This document shows, piece after piece, positions 1 through 8,429 of a stretch of DNA of 35,956 nucleotides. This stretch comes from Pseudomonadota bacterium (GTDB lineage: Bacteria > Myxococcota > UBA9042 > PHBI01). The notes below the pieces were generated by a model that saw only the letters and a program-made list of their open reading frames with translations, made no database searches and had not been told where the DNA came from. The stretch spans positions 1 to 35,956 of the forward strand of contig SXIE01000501.1 in assembly GCA_005772945.1 (NCBI GenBank), read 5' to 3'. Positions within the stretch are counted from its first letter, which is position 1. Every line of letters begins with the position of its first letter. The translations under genes and the position numbers were made by a program.

Positions 1-2
1 TC

Positions 3-119
3 GCCGGGATGCAGGTCCCGGCCGAGGACCGCGCCGAATGGACCGAGGCCCTCGGCGAACTCGGCTACCCGTTCTCGGACGAGACGGATAACCCGGCGTA
101 TCGGACGTTCCTCGGTTAG
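3..119 (+). CDS. ilvA: 3' end of threonine dehydratase (threonine ammonia-lyase), partial
   Basis: Only the last 38 codons lie in the window; the gene begins upstream. The reading frame ends in ELGYPFSDETDNPAYRTFLG and a TAG stop. The pattern of 'LGY', then 'DET(D/N)NPA(Y/F)R', then 'FL' a few residues before the stop is the hallmark C-terminus of the regulatory (ACT-like) domain of biosynthetic threonine dehydratase IlvA. That enzyme makes 2-oxobutanoate from threonine for isoleucine synthesis. The catalytic PLP domain is outside the window, so the call rests on this short tail alone. Confidence 0.7.
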   Translation, partial: AGMQVPAEDRAEWTEALGELGYPFSDETDNPAYRTFLG

Positions 120-123
120 GAGG

Positions 124-246
124 CAGGCTGTTGAAAATGGCCTGTCTCCGTCGTCGCGGCGCTCGCTCGCTTGTGCGGCGACCCAAAGGTCGCCTCCGCG
201 CTCGGCTCGCTTGCTCCTAGGATACAGGCCATTTTGAACGGCCTGC
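124..246. repeat. Imperfect long inverted-repeat element (MITE- or REP-like)
   Basis: The outer arms at 124-145 and 224-246 are complementary at about 21 of 23 positions; the left arm contains GTTGAAAATGGCCTGT and the right arm ACAGGCCATTTTGAAC. The roughly 78-bp interior holds a short hairpin, GCGACC-CAAA-GGTCGC (about 176-191), and two direct copies of a GCGCTCG(G)CTCGCTTG sequence. It sits four bases after the ilvA stop and before the 3' end of a convergent gene. It could act as a bidirectional terminator, but its size and nested repeats look more like a small mobile or palindromic element. No transposase is nearby. Confidence 0.5.
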
Positions 247-288
247 GGGCATTCGTTGGTACACCAACTATCGCACACGCCGCGCGTG

Positions 289-996
289 CTACTCCTTGGT
301 GTGGCACTCGAAGCAGCCGAACCCCTTGCCGGTCTTGGGGTCGAAGGGCGCCTCGTGAAGCAGCTCGGCCATCATCGGCGTGAGCTCGTCCTTCATGAAG
401 GCCATCATCTTGCCCTCTTTCTCGGCGAGCTTCTTCCAGCCGGCGGGCGTGCTCGGGAGCTTGAGGAGCTTCGGATTGGGCATCTCGAACTTCGCCTCGC
501 GCGCGTTCGGTCCGTGGCACGTGGCGCAGTTCATCTTCGCGAATTCTTTCGGATCGGCGCTCTGGAACGCGGGCCGCACCTTGGGCAGCACCACCTTCTT
601 CATGAAGTCCTTGCGCTCGTCGTCGCTCATCTGGGCGAACGTCTTCTCGGTGCCCGCGGTCGCGTCGTCTGTGTTCGCGACCGCCTCGGCATCACCTTCC
701 GCGGCGACCACGGCGTCGTCGGCGGGCGCGGCATCCTCGGCGGCCACGACGGCCTCGGACGTGCCTGCCGCGTCGTCGCCGACTGGCGCGGCGGTGGCCT
801 CCTCGACAGTTTCGGGTGCGGCCGCGGCCGTATCCGGCACGGCCGCGACGACCGTATCCTCGGGGGTAGCAACCGTGGCAGCCACGGTCGGCGTCGCGAC
901 CGCCGCGTCGGCCTCGACTTTCTTACCGCCGCACGCGCCGCCGAGCGACGCAACCATCAGACCCACGATTGCATGACCGAGCAGCGAGGGACGCAT
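289..996 (-). CDS. Exported lipoprotein with two c-type haem motifs (cytochrome c-like)
   Basis: This is a 235-aa protein. The ATG at 996 is chosen because AAGGAAG lies just upstream and a lipoprotein signal follows directly (hydrophobic stretch ending in LGGAC). Residues about 30-130 are a low-complexity Ala/Val/Thr/Glu/Asp-rich linker. The C-terminal domain has CATCH at about 157-161 and CFECH at about 228-232, the latter four residues from the end. CxxCH is the covalent haem c attachment motif, so two haems are expected. The second motif lacks a following domain, so the protein may be a minimal two-haem electron carrier tethered to a membrane. Its partner is unknown. An alternative start 78 bases upstream would precede the signal and is unlikely. 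Confidence 0.75.
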   Translation of the reverse strand: MRPSLLGHAIVGLMVASLGGACGGKKVEADAAVATPTVAATVATPEDTVVAAVPDTAAAAPETVEEATAAPVGDDAAGTSEAVVAAEDAAPADDAVVAAEGDAEAVANTDDATAGTEKTFAQMSDDERKDFMKKVVLPKVRPAFQSADPKEFAKMNCATCHGPNAREAKFEMPNPKLLKLPSTPAGWKKLAEKEGKMMAFMKDELTPMMAELLHEAPFDPKTGKGFGCFECHTKE

Positions 997-1103
997 CGGA
1001 CTTCCTTTGCACGCAGCCGCGCTCACAGTGCGCGGCAAGGCGCGCGAGAGTAGCCGGTTCGAGCACGCTCGCAAGTCCTTTCGAACGCCCCCGCCGGCTC
1101 CGG

Positions 1104-3080
1104 TCAGCGCAGCGCTTGGGGCGCCCCGCAGCCGTTTACGACACCGGGCGACGGCGGGAAGCTCAACTTGAAGTCCTTGCTGTTGTCGTCCGTGTCCCCG
1201 GCGTCGGGGCAGCGCTGGAAGTCGTTGATGAGGAACTTGCCTTCGTCGTACTGCCCGACGAGTCGGAGGAGCCCGGTGCCCTCGACCGAGCCGGTGACGC
1301 TGCCCTCATAGGATACCGCATCGACCAGCCCCCCGGCGCTCTCGAGGCGCAGCGCGTCCGGGTCGCCGTTCTGGAGCTGATTGGTCTCGTTGGTCGCCCC
1401 CGTGCCGAAGCGCAGCGTGACCACCTTCGGGTCGGGGGCAAGGGTGAATCGTTCGATCAGGTTCTTCGAGCCAACGACCAGGTAGCCGTGGGCGGGCACC
1501 GCGACGGCCGCGTCGAGCGCGATCGTCTTGTAGGACGTCCCGGTCTCCCCGTTCATGCCGACGAGCTTCCATCCGACGAGCGACACATCGGCGTCGGTCG
1601 GGTTGAAGATCTCGACGAACTCCATTCCGTCCGCGGCCGTGCCCTCCTGATCGTAGTCGAACTCGCTGATGAGGAGGTGGTTGGCGGGGGCGAAGCCCTT
1701 GAAGATCGCGGTGTTGGCGGCGGCGTCCACGCCGGCTCCGAGGACGTCGGCCACGGAGTCGTCGACCGTCACCGTGTAGTCCTGGCCGCCAGTCTGGTGG
1801 CCCGTCGTGACGATGACCGTGCGGCCGTCGACGACGGCGTTCGATGCTGCGAGGCCTCCGTTGAAGGTGAACTGCGCCGCCACCGCATCGATGCTGGCGG
1901 CATCGATCGCGCGGTCGAACATGACCGCGACGCTCGTGGGTCCGAGCGACTTGGCGCCGACGACCTTCGGTGCGTCGCAGGTGACTTCGAGCTCCAGGAC
2001 GTCGAAGAAGAGCACCTGGGCGCGCGCATCGAAGCGCCAGACCGGGACGCCCAGGAGTATGAACCCGCACCCGGGGCCGAGGTCCATGTGGGGCCCGATC
2101 GCCGCGGGGTAGCGCAGCTCGAGGTTCGGCGACGCGGTGAGAACGTCGTTGTCGAACTTGACGGATTCGAAGCCGATCCCCGCCGGGGCGCGCAGGCTGG
2201 TGACGTCGCCGGCGATGTCGATGAGCTCGTTCTCGTACTGCCCGAGCGTGGTCACGAAGTCGACGGCGGTGAGGTCCTGCGCGAGCGCCTTGACCTCGGC
2301 GAGCTTGCCGCTGGCGGACACGGTGACGGCGGTGACGTCCAGGGCCGTGGGCGGCGTGTGGTTGCGAGCGACGGTCGCGAAGGCCACCGTGACGACGTCA
2401 CCGGCCGCGACCGCCGGCGTCCCCGACCACTCGACGAAGAGGGCCGGACCGGCCTGCACGCCCTGGATGAAGAAGCCCTTCACGTCCGTGCCTTCGCCGA
2501 TCGCGGGCTTGAGGTAGGTGACATAGGCGCCCGCGACGGTGAAGGGCCCGGCCGCCGTGGCGCCGGTGCCGAGCGCGTCGAGGACGGCCTGGATCTGCTC
2601 GGTTGCCGTCGGGCCCGTGGTCTCGGTCTCGGCCGCCGTGTCCGCGACGTTGGTGTCCGTCGCGGTGGTCTCGGTGGCGACGTTGGTGTCCGTCTCGGTC
2701 GTCTCGGTGGCGACGTTGGTGTCCGTCGCGGTGGTCTCGGTGGCGACGTTGGTGTCCGTCTCGGTGGTCTCGGTGGCGACGTTGGTGTCGGTCTCGGTCG
2801 TCTCGGTCGCGACGTTGGTGTCGGTCTCGGTCGTCTCGGTGGCGACGTTGGTGTCGGTCTCGGTCGTCTCGGTGGCGACGTTGGTGTCGGTCTCGGTCGT
2901 CTCGGTCGCGACGCTGGTCTCGGCCGCCGTCGTCTCTGCGACGGTCGTCTCGGCCGCGGTCGTGTCCGCCGAGGTCGGGTTCGTCACGGCGGTGTCGCCG
3001 CCGGTGGTCACCTTGTCATCGCCACACGCGGTCATCCCGACCGCCGCCACCAAACCGAGTACACCGAAGATCGTTCGCAT
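1104..3080 (-). CDS. Lipoprotein with Thr-rich repeats, Ig-like and lamin-tail domains
   Basis: This is a 658-aa protein starting at the ATG at 3080, preceded by a GGGGGA ribosome-binding site. The reading frame stays open far upstream, but that part has no signal sequence and overlaps the divergent gene. Residues 1-19 are a lipoprotein signal (MTAC lipobox). Residues about 57-145 are eight copies of an 11-aa unit, ATETTETDTNV, probably an extended surface spacer. A region of unknown fold (about 165-365) follows, then an Ig-like domain (about 367-447, beginning at 'PKVVGAKSLGPTSVAVMFD'). The C-terminal lamin-tail domain (about 467-597) carries 'SEFDYDQEG', 'EFVEIFNP' and 'GWKLVGMNG'. LTDs are beta-sandwich modules found in many secreted bacterial proteins. 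The substrate is unknown. Three other genes in the window carry the same domain. Confidence 0.75.
   Translation of the reverse strand: MRTIFGVLGLVAAVGMTACGDDKVTTGGDTAVTNPTSADTTAAETTVAETTAAETSVATETTETDTNVATETTETDTNVATETTETDTNVATETTETDTNVATETTETDTNVATETTATDTNVATETTETDTNVATETTATDTNVADTAAETETTGPTATEQIQAVLDALGTGATAAGPFTVAGAYVTYLKPAIGEGTDVKGFFIQGVQAGPALFVEWSGTPAVAAGDVVTVAFATVARNHTPPTALDVTAVTVSASGKLAEVKALAQDLTAVDFVTTLGQYENELIDIAGDVTSLRAPAGIGFESVKFDNDVLTASPNLELRYPAAIGPHMDLGPGCGFILLGVPVWRFDARAQVLFFDVLELEVTCDAPKVVGAKSLGPTSVAVMFDRAIDAASIDAVAAQFTFNGGLAASNAVVDGRTVIVTTGHQTGGQDYTVTVDDSVADVLGAGVDAAANTAIFKGFAPANHLLISEFDYDQEGTAADGMEFVEIFNPTDADVSLVGWKLVGMNGETGTSYKTIALDAAVAVPAHGYLVVGSKNLIERFTLAPDPKVVTLRFGTGATNETNQLQNGDPDALRLESAGGLVDAVSYEGSVTGSVEGTGLLRLVGQYDEGKFLINDFQRCPDAGDTDDNSKDFKLSFPPSPGVVNGCGAPQALR
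2646..2909 (-). repeat. Eight tandem 33-bp repeats coding ATETT(E/A)TDTNV
   Basis: Eight consecutive 33-bp units lie inside the 1104-3080 lipoprotein gene. Each codes for an 11-residue Thr/Glu/Asp unit; six read ATETTETDTNV and two have Ala in place of the second Glu. Synonymous differences (gtcc/gtcg, cgcg/ctcg) show the units have diverged somewhat. The copy number keeps the frame, so length could vary between strains through slippage. Confidence 0.9.
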
Positions 3081-3260
3081 CACAGTCCCCCATCGCTGAG
3101 CGCCAAAGCGGCGGCATCCTACACACGATCGCGCACGCATCCGACACCAAAATCGACGCGGCCGGGGCGTGATGGGTCGCACGTGCTCCCGAGCCCTTCT
3201 GGTGCGGTCCGGGCGGCCGTGCCCCTTGCGCTCGGGGCCCCCGCGTGCTGGGTTCCGCGC

Positions 3261-4256
3261 ATGACACCGACCGACCCCATGACGCCCATCACGCACCTGA
3301 CGCTCGTCCTGACCCGGGCCGACGTCGAGGCCCTCACCGACATGCCCGAGGCGGTCCGCGCCGTGGCCGACGCCTTCATCGCCCACGCCCAGGGTCACAC
3401 GCGCATGCCGCCGAAGGTGTATCTGCCGCTGCCGGAGCACGGTGGCGACTTCCGCGCGATGCCATCGTTCCTGGACGGCGCCGCCGGCGTGAAGTGGGTC
3501 AACTCGCATCCGCAGAACCCGTCGCGCCACGGGCTGCCCGCGGTGATGGGGATCTTCATCCTCTCGGATCCGGCGACCGCGCGGCCGCTGGCGGTGCTCG
3601 ATGCGACGTGGTTGACGGCCGTGCGCACGGGCGCGGCGGCGGCGGTCGCCTCGCGTGCGCTCGGGCGCCCCGAGGCGCGCTCGATTGGGTTCGTGGGCTC
3701 GGGGGTCCAGGCGCGCACGATGGCGCTCGCGCATCAGGTGACCCACCCAGAACTCCGCGATCTGGTCTTCGCGGATCTGCGTCCCGACGCGGCGCAGGCG
3801 CTGGCCGCAGCGTTCGGCGGGCGCGTCGGGAGCATCGCCGAGGCGGCCGGGTGCGACATCGTCTGCACGAGCACGCCGGGCGCGCACCCGATCATCCGGC
3901 GCGACATGGTGCGCCCGGGTGCTCACATCAACGCGATGGGGGCCGACGCCGAGGGCAAGCAGGAGCTCGAGACGGCGCTCTTGGTGGCGTGTCGGATCTT
4001 CGTCGACGACCCGGCGCAGGCGTTCCACTCGGGCGAGGTGAACGTGCCGCTGCACGAGGGCGCGCTCAGCGAGGACGCAATCGCGGGCAGCCTCGGCGAC
4101 GTCCTGGCCGACCGGACGCCGGGGCGCGCGAGCGAGACGGACATCACGCTCTTCGACTCGACCGGGCTCGGGGTTCAGGACCTCGCGGTCGCGCGGCTGC
4201 TCGTGGCGCGGGCACGTGCGCGCCAAGTCGGGATCGCCGTGCCGCTCGTCGGCTGA
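3261..4256 (+). CDS. Ornithine cyclodeaminase / mu-crystallin family NAD(P)-dependent enzyme
   Basis: This is a 331-aa protein, the usual length for the family. It has the NAD-binding glycine loop GSGVQA (about 146-151) after 'SIGFV', a Lys in 'GVKWVNSHP' (about 78), the 'TAVRTGAAAAVAS' segment (about 119-131) and a C-terminal 'DSTGLGVQDLAVA'. All are typical of the ornithine cyclodeaminase/alanine dehydrogenase/mu-crystallin family. Members catalyse ornithine cyclisation, alanine or lysine-derived imine chemistry, or ketimine reduction; the sequence alone does not fix the substrate. The start is uncertain: ATG at 3261 is used, ATG at 3279 is possible, and neither has a strong ribosome-binding site. 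It is divergent from the LTD lipoprotein gene at 3080. Confidence 0.85.
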   Translation: MTPTDPMTPITHLTLVLTRADVEALTDMPEAVRAVADAFIAHAQGHTRMPPKVYLPLPEHGGDFRAMPSFLDGAAGVKWVNSHPQNPSRHGLPAVMGIFILSDPATARPLAVLDATWLTAVRTGAAAAVASRALGRPEARSIGFVGSGVQARTMALAHQVTHPELRDLVFADLRPDAAQALAAAFGGRVGSIAEAAGCDIVCTSTPGAHPIIRRDMVRPGAHINAMGADAEGKQELETALLVACRIFVDDPAQAFHSGEVNVPLHEGALSEDAIAGSLGDVLADRTPGRASETDITLFDSTGLGVQDLAVARLLVARARARQVGIAVPLVG

Positions 4257-4357
4257 GCCCGAGTTCGCTCGCTGGCCGACCTCGCGACGTCGCCGGTGCC
4301 ATTCACGGCCGCCCCATCGGTGGGCGAACGGGGTTATGCGGTCACGCCTTGTTCGCA

Positions 4358-4376
4358 GTGTGAAGCATGATCACAC
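4358..4376. promoter_or_regulatory. Operator-like dyad 1 (TGTGA-N7-TCACA)
   Basis: GTGTGAAGCATGATCACAC has six-base complementary arms around a seven-base centre. It lies 55-73 bases before the ATG at 4431. A near copy follows, with its centre 24 bases downstream. It looks like a binding site for a dimeric regulator. The half site resembles that of CRP/FNR family proteins, but the spacer is one base longer than the classic CRP site. Confidence 0.5.
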
Positions 4377-4382
4377 TTGGTT

Positions 4383-4399
4383 TGTGAATCGCATTCACA
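4383..4399. promoter_or_regulatory. Operator-like dyad 2 (TGTGA-N7-TCACA)
   Basis: TGTGAATCGCATTCACA is a perfect dyad with seven-base arms and a three-base centre. It matches the dyad at 4358-4376 in half sites and spacing. The two sites are about two helical turns apart, so two dimers could bind on nearly the same DNA face. They lie just before the small putative lipoprotein gene at 4431, its likely target. Confidence 0.5.
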
Positions 4400-4430
4400 C
4401 ACCCTGCGTTCGACCCTCACGGAGTGCCCC

Positions 4431-4832
4431 ATGACGCTACGGACTCTCATGACGTTTGCTCTTGTCTCGCAGGCAGGCTGCGCCGGCGGGCCCGTGACAT
4501 CCGAGGCCTCGCCCACGCCGACCGCCACGCCCCCAGAGGTCCTTCACGAGCTGAACCAGGGGGCTCGACTGATCTGCCAAGGACCCGGCGAGGCCGCGTT
4601 GCACCGCGAGCCAGTGTGGCTTCTCTGGACGGATTTCGAAGGTCCCTTGAGCGTCGAGCGCGCCCGAGCCCTGAGCGCGGCAGGCTACCGAACTTCGGGG
4701 AATGCGGCGCTGACAGCCGGCGAGCGCTCGTACCAACTCGTGCTGACGCCAGCGCAGGCACGGTGGCTGGCACGGGAGGAACCCAGCCTGTCCTTCCGCT
4801 GCGACGAACTCGGGCAGCCCAACAACCCCTGA
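4431..4832 (+). CDS. Small putative lipoprotein, unknown function
   Basis: This is a 133-aa protein. ATG at 4431 is chosen for the upstream CGGAG and because a short hydrophobic signal follows (LRTLMTFALVSQAGC). The lipobox is weak (QAGC). A Pro/Thr-rich linker (about 22-36) leads to a small domain with two Cys (about residues 49 and 124) that might form a disulfide. No family is recognised. Two operator-like dyads upstream suggest specific regulation. Codon use is like that of its neighbours. Confidence 0.6.
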   Translation: MTLRTLMTFALVSQAGCAGGPVTSEASPTPTATPPEVLHELNQGARLICQGPGEAALHREPVWLLWTDFEGPLSVERARALSAAGYRTSGNAALTAGERSYQLVLTPAQARWLAREEPSLSFRCDELGQPNNP

Positions 4833-5132
4833 GGTCGCGACCGCGCATCAGCCCTGATGACGGACACGTACAGGCCGGCGCCAGCGGGGTCGCGTGGCGG
4901 CCTCGACCGGCGGCGCCGGCGACGCGAGCCTGCTCGCATTCTTGCGCGACGGTGCAAGCATCGTCTCCGATCAGCGCCGCGCCGCCAGTGACGTATGGGT
5001 GGCCGCCACGCCATGACCCGATCACGTGAAATAGCGCGTGCTCGTGGTTGGCAGGTTGACCGGAGAGCGGGTACCGTGTCTCTAATTCCGTCGTTATCAT
5101 CACGCGGCCCACTCCGCGCCAGGAGCGCGCCT
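4833..5132. other. Intergenic stretch of 300 bases without a supported gene
   Basis: No reading frame here has both a good start and a protein-like composition. The frame of the downstream lipoprotein stays open back to 4995, but nothing before 5133 looks like a signal peptide. The last 80 bases contain a possible promoter (5056-5086) and the AGGAG site (5121-5125). Confidence 0.5.
5056..5086 (+). promoter_or_regulatory. Possible sigma-70-type promoter for the 5133 gene
   Basis: TTGACC (5056-5061) and TCTAAT (5081-5086) match the -35 and -10 consensus at five of six positions each. The 19-base spacer is longer than the ideal 17. It lies 47 bases before the GTG start at 5133. Confidence 0.3.
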
Positions 5133-8100
5133 GTGCATTCGATCCGGGACCCACGCCTCGCGGCCATCCTATTCGCTACGCGCACCGCCCTCGGGGTCGG
5201 CCTGCTCCTCGGTGCCGCCGCCTGCTCCTCGCCCGCCCAAACCGCCGCGGCCGGGCGCGCGACCTGCGACAACGGCGTCGTCGACGGGCCCGAGTCGGAC
5301 GTCGACTGCGGCGGCACCTGCGACCTTTGCGCAACCGGCCTCGTCTGCCGCGTCGGCACCGATTGCTTCTCCGGCGCGTGCGAGGGTGGCTTCTGCCTCG
5401 CGGACGCCCCGACCTGCACCGACCAGCGCAAGAACGGCCCGGAGACCGGCGTCGATTGCGGCGGCACCTGCCCTGGTTGCGCGGCCGGCCAACCCTGCAA
5501 CGCGCTGACCGACTGTCGCTCGGGCGTCTGCACCGATCATCTGTGCGACGAGTCGGCGACCTGCAGCGACGCAGCGTTGTCGCCGGGCGAGTCCGATCTG
5601 GACTGCGGCGGCCCGTGCACCGCGTGCGCCACCGGCCTCAAGTGCCGCGTGCCCGGCGATTGCCTCTCGGCGACCTGCATCTTCGGGATCTGCCGCGATC
5701 CGAGCTGCACCGACGCGGTCCTGAACGGCGGCGAGAGCGACACCGACTGTGGCGGCCCCTGCGACGACTGCGTCGACGGCGAGCGCTGCGCCGTGCCCGA
5801 CGATTGCGCGTCGGTGCAATGTTCCGGCGCCGTGTGCGTGAGCTGCGAGGACGAGATCCGCAACGGCGCCGAGAGCGACCGCGACTGCGGCGGCAGCCAC
5901 TGCCCGGACTGCAGCGACGGCGCCGCGTGCGGGCAGAGCGAGGACTGCACCTCGGGCCGCTGCGCGGACGGGCGCTGCTCGAGCTGCACCGACGGCGCCA
6001 AGAACGGCGCCGAGACCGGGGTGGATTGCGGCGGCGGCTGCGTTGCGTGCCTCGATGGGATCGCCTGTGGGGTCGGCGGCGATTGCGCCTCGGGACGCTG
6101 CTCGGACGCGGGCGGTGCCAAGACGTGCACGAGCTGCACGGATCACCTGAAGAACGGCGGCGAAACCGACCCGGACTGCGGCGGCCCGTGTGGCCCGTGC
6201 GCGCTGGGCGGCCATTGCGGCGTCGCCGACGACTGCGGCGCCGGGATCTGCGAGGGGGGCGTGTGCTGCACGCCGAACCTGTGCGGGCACTGCGGAGCGT
6301 CCCCGACCGAGACCTGCAACGGCAAGGACGACGACTGCGACGGGGGGACGGACGAGGCCGCCGAGATCGGCCAGGCGCCGACGTGCGGCGAGCAGCGCGG
6401 CGTGTGCGCAGGGAGCCGCGCGAGCTGTCGCGGGCTCGCGGGGTGGACCTGCCAAGCGTCCGATTTCGCGTCACATTCGTCGCATTACCAGGGTACTGAG
6501 TCGACGTGCGACGCGCGCGACAACGACTGCGACGGTGCGACCGACGAGGGGCTTCTGAACGCGTGCGGTCAGTGCGGCGCGCTCCCGGTGGAGACCTGCA
6601 ACGGTAAGGACGACGACTGCGACGGGGGCACCGACGAGGGGGTCAAGAACGCGTGCGGCAAGTGCGGCCCCGAGCCCTTCGAGATCTGCAACGGGGTCGA
6701 CGACGACTGCGACAGTAAGACCGACGAGTGGTTCGGGTGCGCGGAGTGCAGCGCGACGCCGGTCAAGCGCACGGTCGTCCACGGCTGGGGGGATCCGGCG
6801 GTCACGACGTTCGGCGCGCCAGTACACGCGATGGCGGCGTCCGGCACCGAGGTGTGGTTCGCGCCGGGCTGGGTGCAGGAGCAGCCCGCGACGAAGGTGT
6901 TTCGTCTTCGTCCGGGCGCCGCGGCCGAGGACATCACGCTGCCGCATGCGTTCGGCTACAACATCGCCCTGGCAGGCGAAGGGGAGACGTTCGGGGTCGT
7001 AGGCTCGGACGCGTCCTTCGCGAACGACGTGACGCTCCTGCAGTGCGCGGCCAACGGCACGGCGTGCACGGAGTCGACGGCGTACCTCCCGGGACCCTCG
7101 TGGAGTCCAGTGGACGCGCGCCTCGCGGTTCGGGGCGGCGTCTGGCATTGCCTTGCGGAGACCTATCGAGAGGGTCCGACGCTCCTCTACATGACGTTCG
7201 CGAACGGCGCATGGAGCGAGCCCACCGTCGTCTTCGAGGGCGGGACGATCTACCGCTTCGATCTCGACGTCGACGGCGCCGGTCGTCCGGTCGTCGCGTG
7301 GTCGCACAGCAACGACGAGGGCGCGATTCAGGTGCGCATCGGGACGGCGGCGACGGCGAGGATCGCGAGCACGTCGTTCATCGACTTCAGCGTGGCCGGG
7401 ACCCCGGACGGACGCGCGATCGTGTTGGCGCCCGTCATCGGTGGTGACGGGCTCTGGTTCCTCAACAGCGGGATCGGAACCGCGTTTTCGGCGGGGGCCC
7501 CGGCGGTTCCCATCCGCCACGGCGCGCGCAGCACGATGGCGCTCGATCCCCAGGGGCGCGTTGTCATGGGCGACGTCGGCAGTCTCGATGCGGACTGGCG
7601 CACGACCACGGGGGCGATCGTCTGGTCCTCGAGCGGGACGTCCGGGGCCGCGTGGAACAGCGCCGAGCTGGACCGAATGGAGGACGTCAGCAACCGGTAC
7701 TTCCAGAACGCGTACGCCGTCTCCGACGCGCTCGGCCGGCTCCACGGGGTCGTCGAGACGAACGATCGCGACGTGTATCGCTATGACTACGACGCGACGA
7801 TGGTCTGCCCGGGGTTCGTTTCGTGCGGGCCGACCTGCGGGAAGGAGCCAAACCCAGACGGAACGAGCGTCGGCCCGGTGCCGGATCCGCCAAGCGGCAT
7901 CGTCGTCAACGAGGTCCTCTACGACACGGTCGGGGCCGACGACGACGTCTTCGTCGAGATCAAGGGACCGCCCGGGACGTCGCTGGCGGGGTGGTCGCTG
8001 GTGGGCATCAATGGCGGCGACGGTGCGACGTACAAGACCGTCGCGTTGAGCGGCACCATCCCCGCGTCGGGGTACTACCTGGTCGTCGACACGGCGGCGA

Positions 8101-8381
8101 ACGCGACGCTGAAGGCCAGCGCGCAGCTCGTCGCGGGCGTCGATTTCCAGAACGGGCCCGACTCGGTGCAGCTGCGGAACGGGGCGTCGATCGTGGATGC
8201 GGTCGCGTACGGCACCTTCGGCGCGGGCACGACCCAGGCCGGCGAGGGGAGCCCGGAGCCGGCGCCCGCGGCCGCGGGGGCGTCGATCGCGCGGAGCCCG
8301 GACGGGGCGGACACGAACCAGAATGCGAGTGACTTCGCGAGCGACGCGACCCCGAGCCCGGGCGCGGCGAACGGGCCGTGA
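5133..8381 (+). CDS. Large lipoprotein with Cys-rich repeats, MopE-type metal-binding motifs and lamin-tail domain
   Basis: This is a 1082-aa protein. The GTG at 5133 is chosen because AGGAG lies seven bases upstream and a lipoprotein signal follows (lipobox LGAAAC). Residues about 42-383 are seven Cys-rich repeats of about 48 residues, each with E(S/T)xxDCGG and six to eight Cys. Next come four motifs like CNGKDDDCDGGTDE (about 395-535), the putative metal-binding repeat of MopE-type proteins. The middle (about 540-900) has repeating beta-strand segments and may be a propeller. The C-terminus (about 920-1078) is a lamin-tail domain ('VVNEVLYDTVGADDDVFVEI', 'GWSLVGINGGDG', 'SGYYLVVD'). It is probably a surface-exposed adhesion or scaffold protein, disulfide-stabilised and cation-binding; this role is inferred. 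Confidence 0.8.
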   Translation: MHSIRDPRLAAILFATRTALGVGLLLGAAACSSPAQTAAAGRATCDNGVVDGPESDVDCGGTCDLCATGLVCRVGTDCFSGACEGGFCLADAPTCTDQRKNGPETGVDCGGTCPGCAAGQPCNALTDCRSGVCTDHLCDESATCSDAALSPGESDLDCGGPCTACATGLKCRVPGDCLSATCIFGICRDPSCTDAVLNGGESDTDCGGPCDDCVDGERCAVPDDCASVQCSGAVCVSCEDEIRNGAESDRDCGGSHCPDCSDGAACGQSEDCTSGRCADGRCSSCTDGAKNGAETGVDCGGGCVACLDGIACGVGGDCASGRCSDAGGAKTCTSCTDHLKNGGETDPDCGGPCGPCALGGHCGVADDCGAGICEGGVCCTPNLCGHCGASPTETCNGKDDDCDGGTDEAAEIGQAPTCGEQRGVCAGSRASCRGLAGWTCQASDFASHSSHYQGTESTCDARDNDCDGATDEGLLNACGQCGALPVETCNGKDDDCDGGTDEGVKNACGKCGPEPFEICNGVDDDCDSKTDEWFGCAECSATPVKRTVVHGWGDPAVTTFGAPVHAMAASGTEVWFAPGWVQEQPATKVFRLRPGAAAEDITLPHAFGYNIALAGEGETFGVVGSDASFANDVTLLQCAANGTACTESTAYLPGPSWSPVDARLAVRGGVWHCLAETYREGPTLLYMTFANGAWSEPTVVFEGGTIYRFDLDVDGAGRPVVAWSHSNDEGAIQVRIGTAATARIASTSFIDFSVAGTPDGRAIVLAPVIGGDGLWFLNSGIGTAFSAGAPAVPIRHGARSTMALDPQGRVVMGDVGSLDADWRTTTGAIVWSSSGTSGAAWNSAELDRMEDVSNRYFQNAYAVSDALGRLHGVVETNDRDVYRYDYDATMVCPGFVSCGPTCGKEPNPDGTSVGPVPDPPSGIVVNEVLYDTVGADDDVFVEIKGPPGTSLAGWSLVGINGGDGATYKTVALSGTIPASGYYLVVDTAANATLKASAQLVAGVDFQNGPDSVQLRNGASIVDAVAYGTFGAGTTQAGEGSPEPAPAAAGASIARSPDGADTNQNASDFASDATPSPGAANGP

Positions 8382-8429
8382 CCCGCGCCGATGACGCGGT
8401 GGGGGGCGATGGGGCCTGCCGGTCGTGGG

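Noticed and set aside
969..4256. A 1095-codon open frame on the plus strand covering the LTD lipoprotein and the cyclodeaminase gene
   Set aside because: Only its last 331 codons look like a protein. The rest is the mirror of the minus-strand lipoprotein and is Arg/Val/Gly-rich, as expected of shadow frames in GC-rich DNA.
4358..4399. Calling the two dyads CRP sites
   Set aside because: The spacer is seven bases, not six, and no CRP-like gene is in the window.
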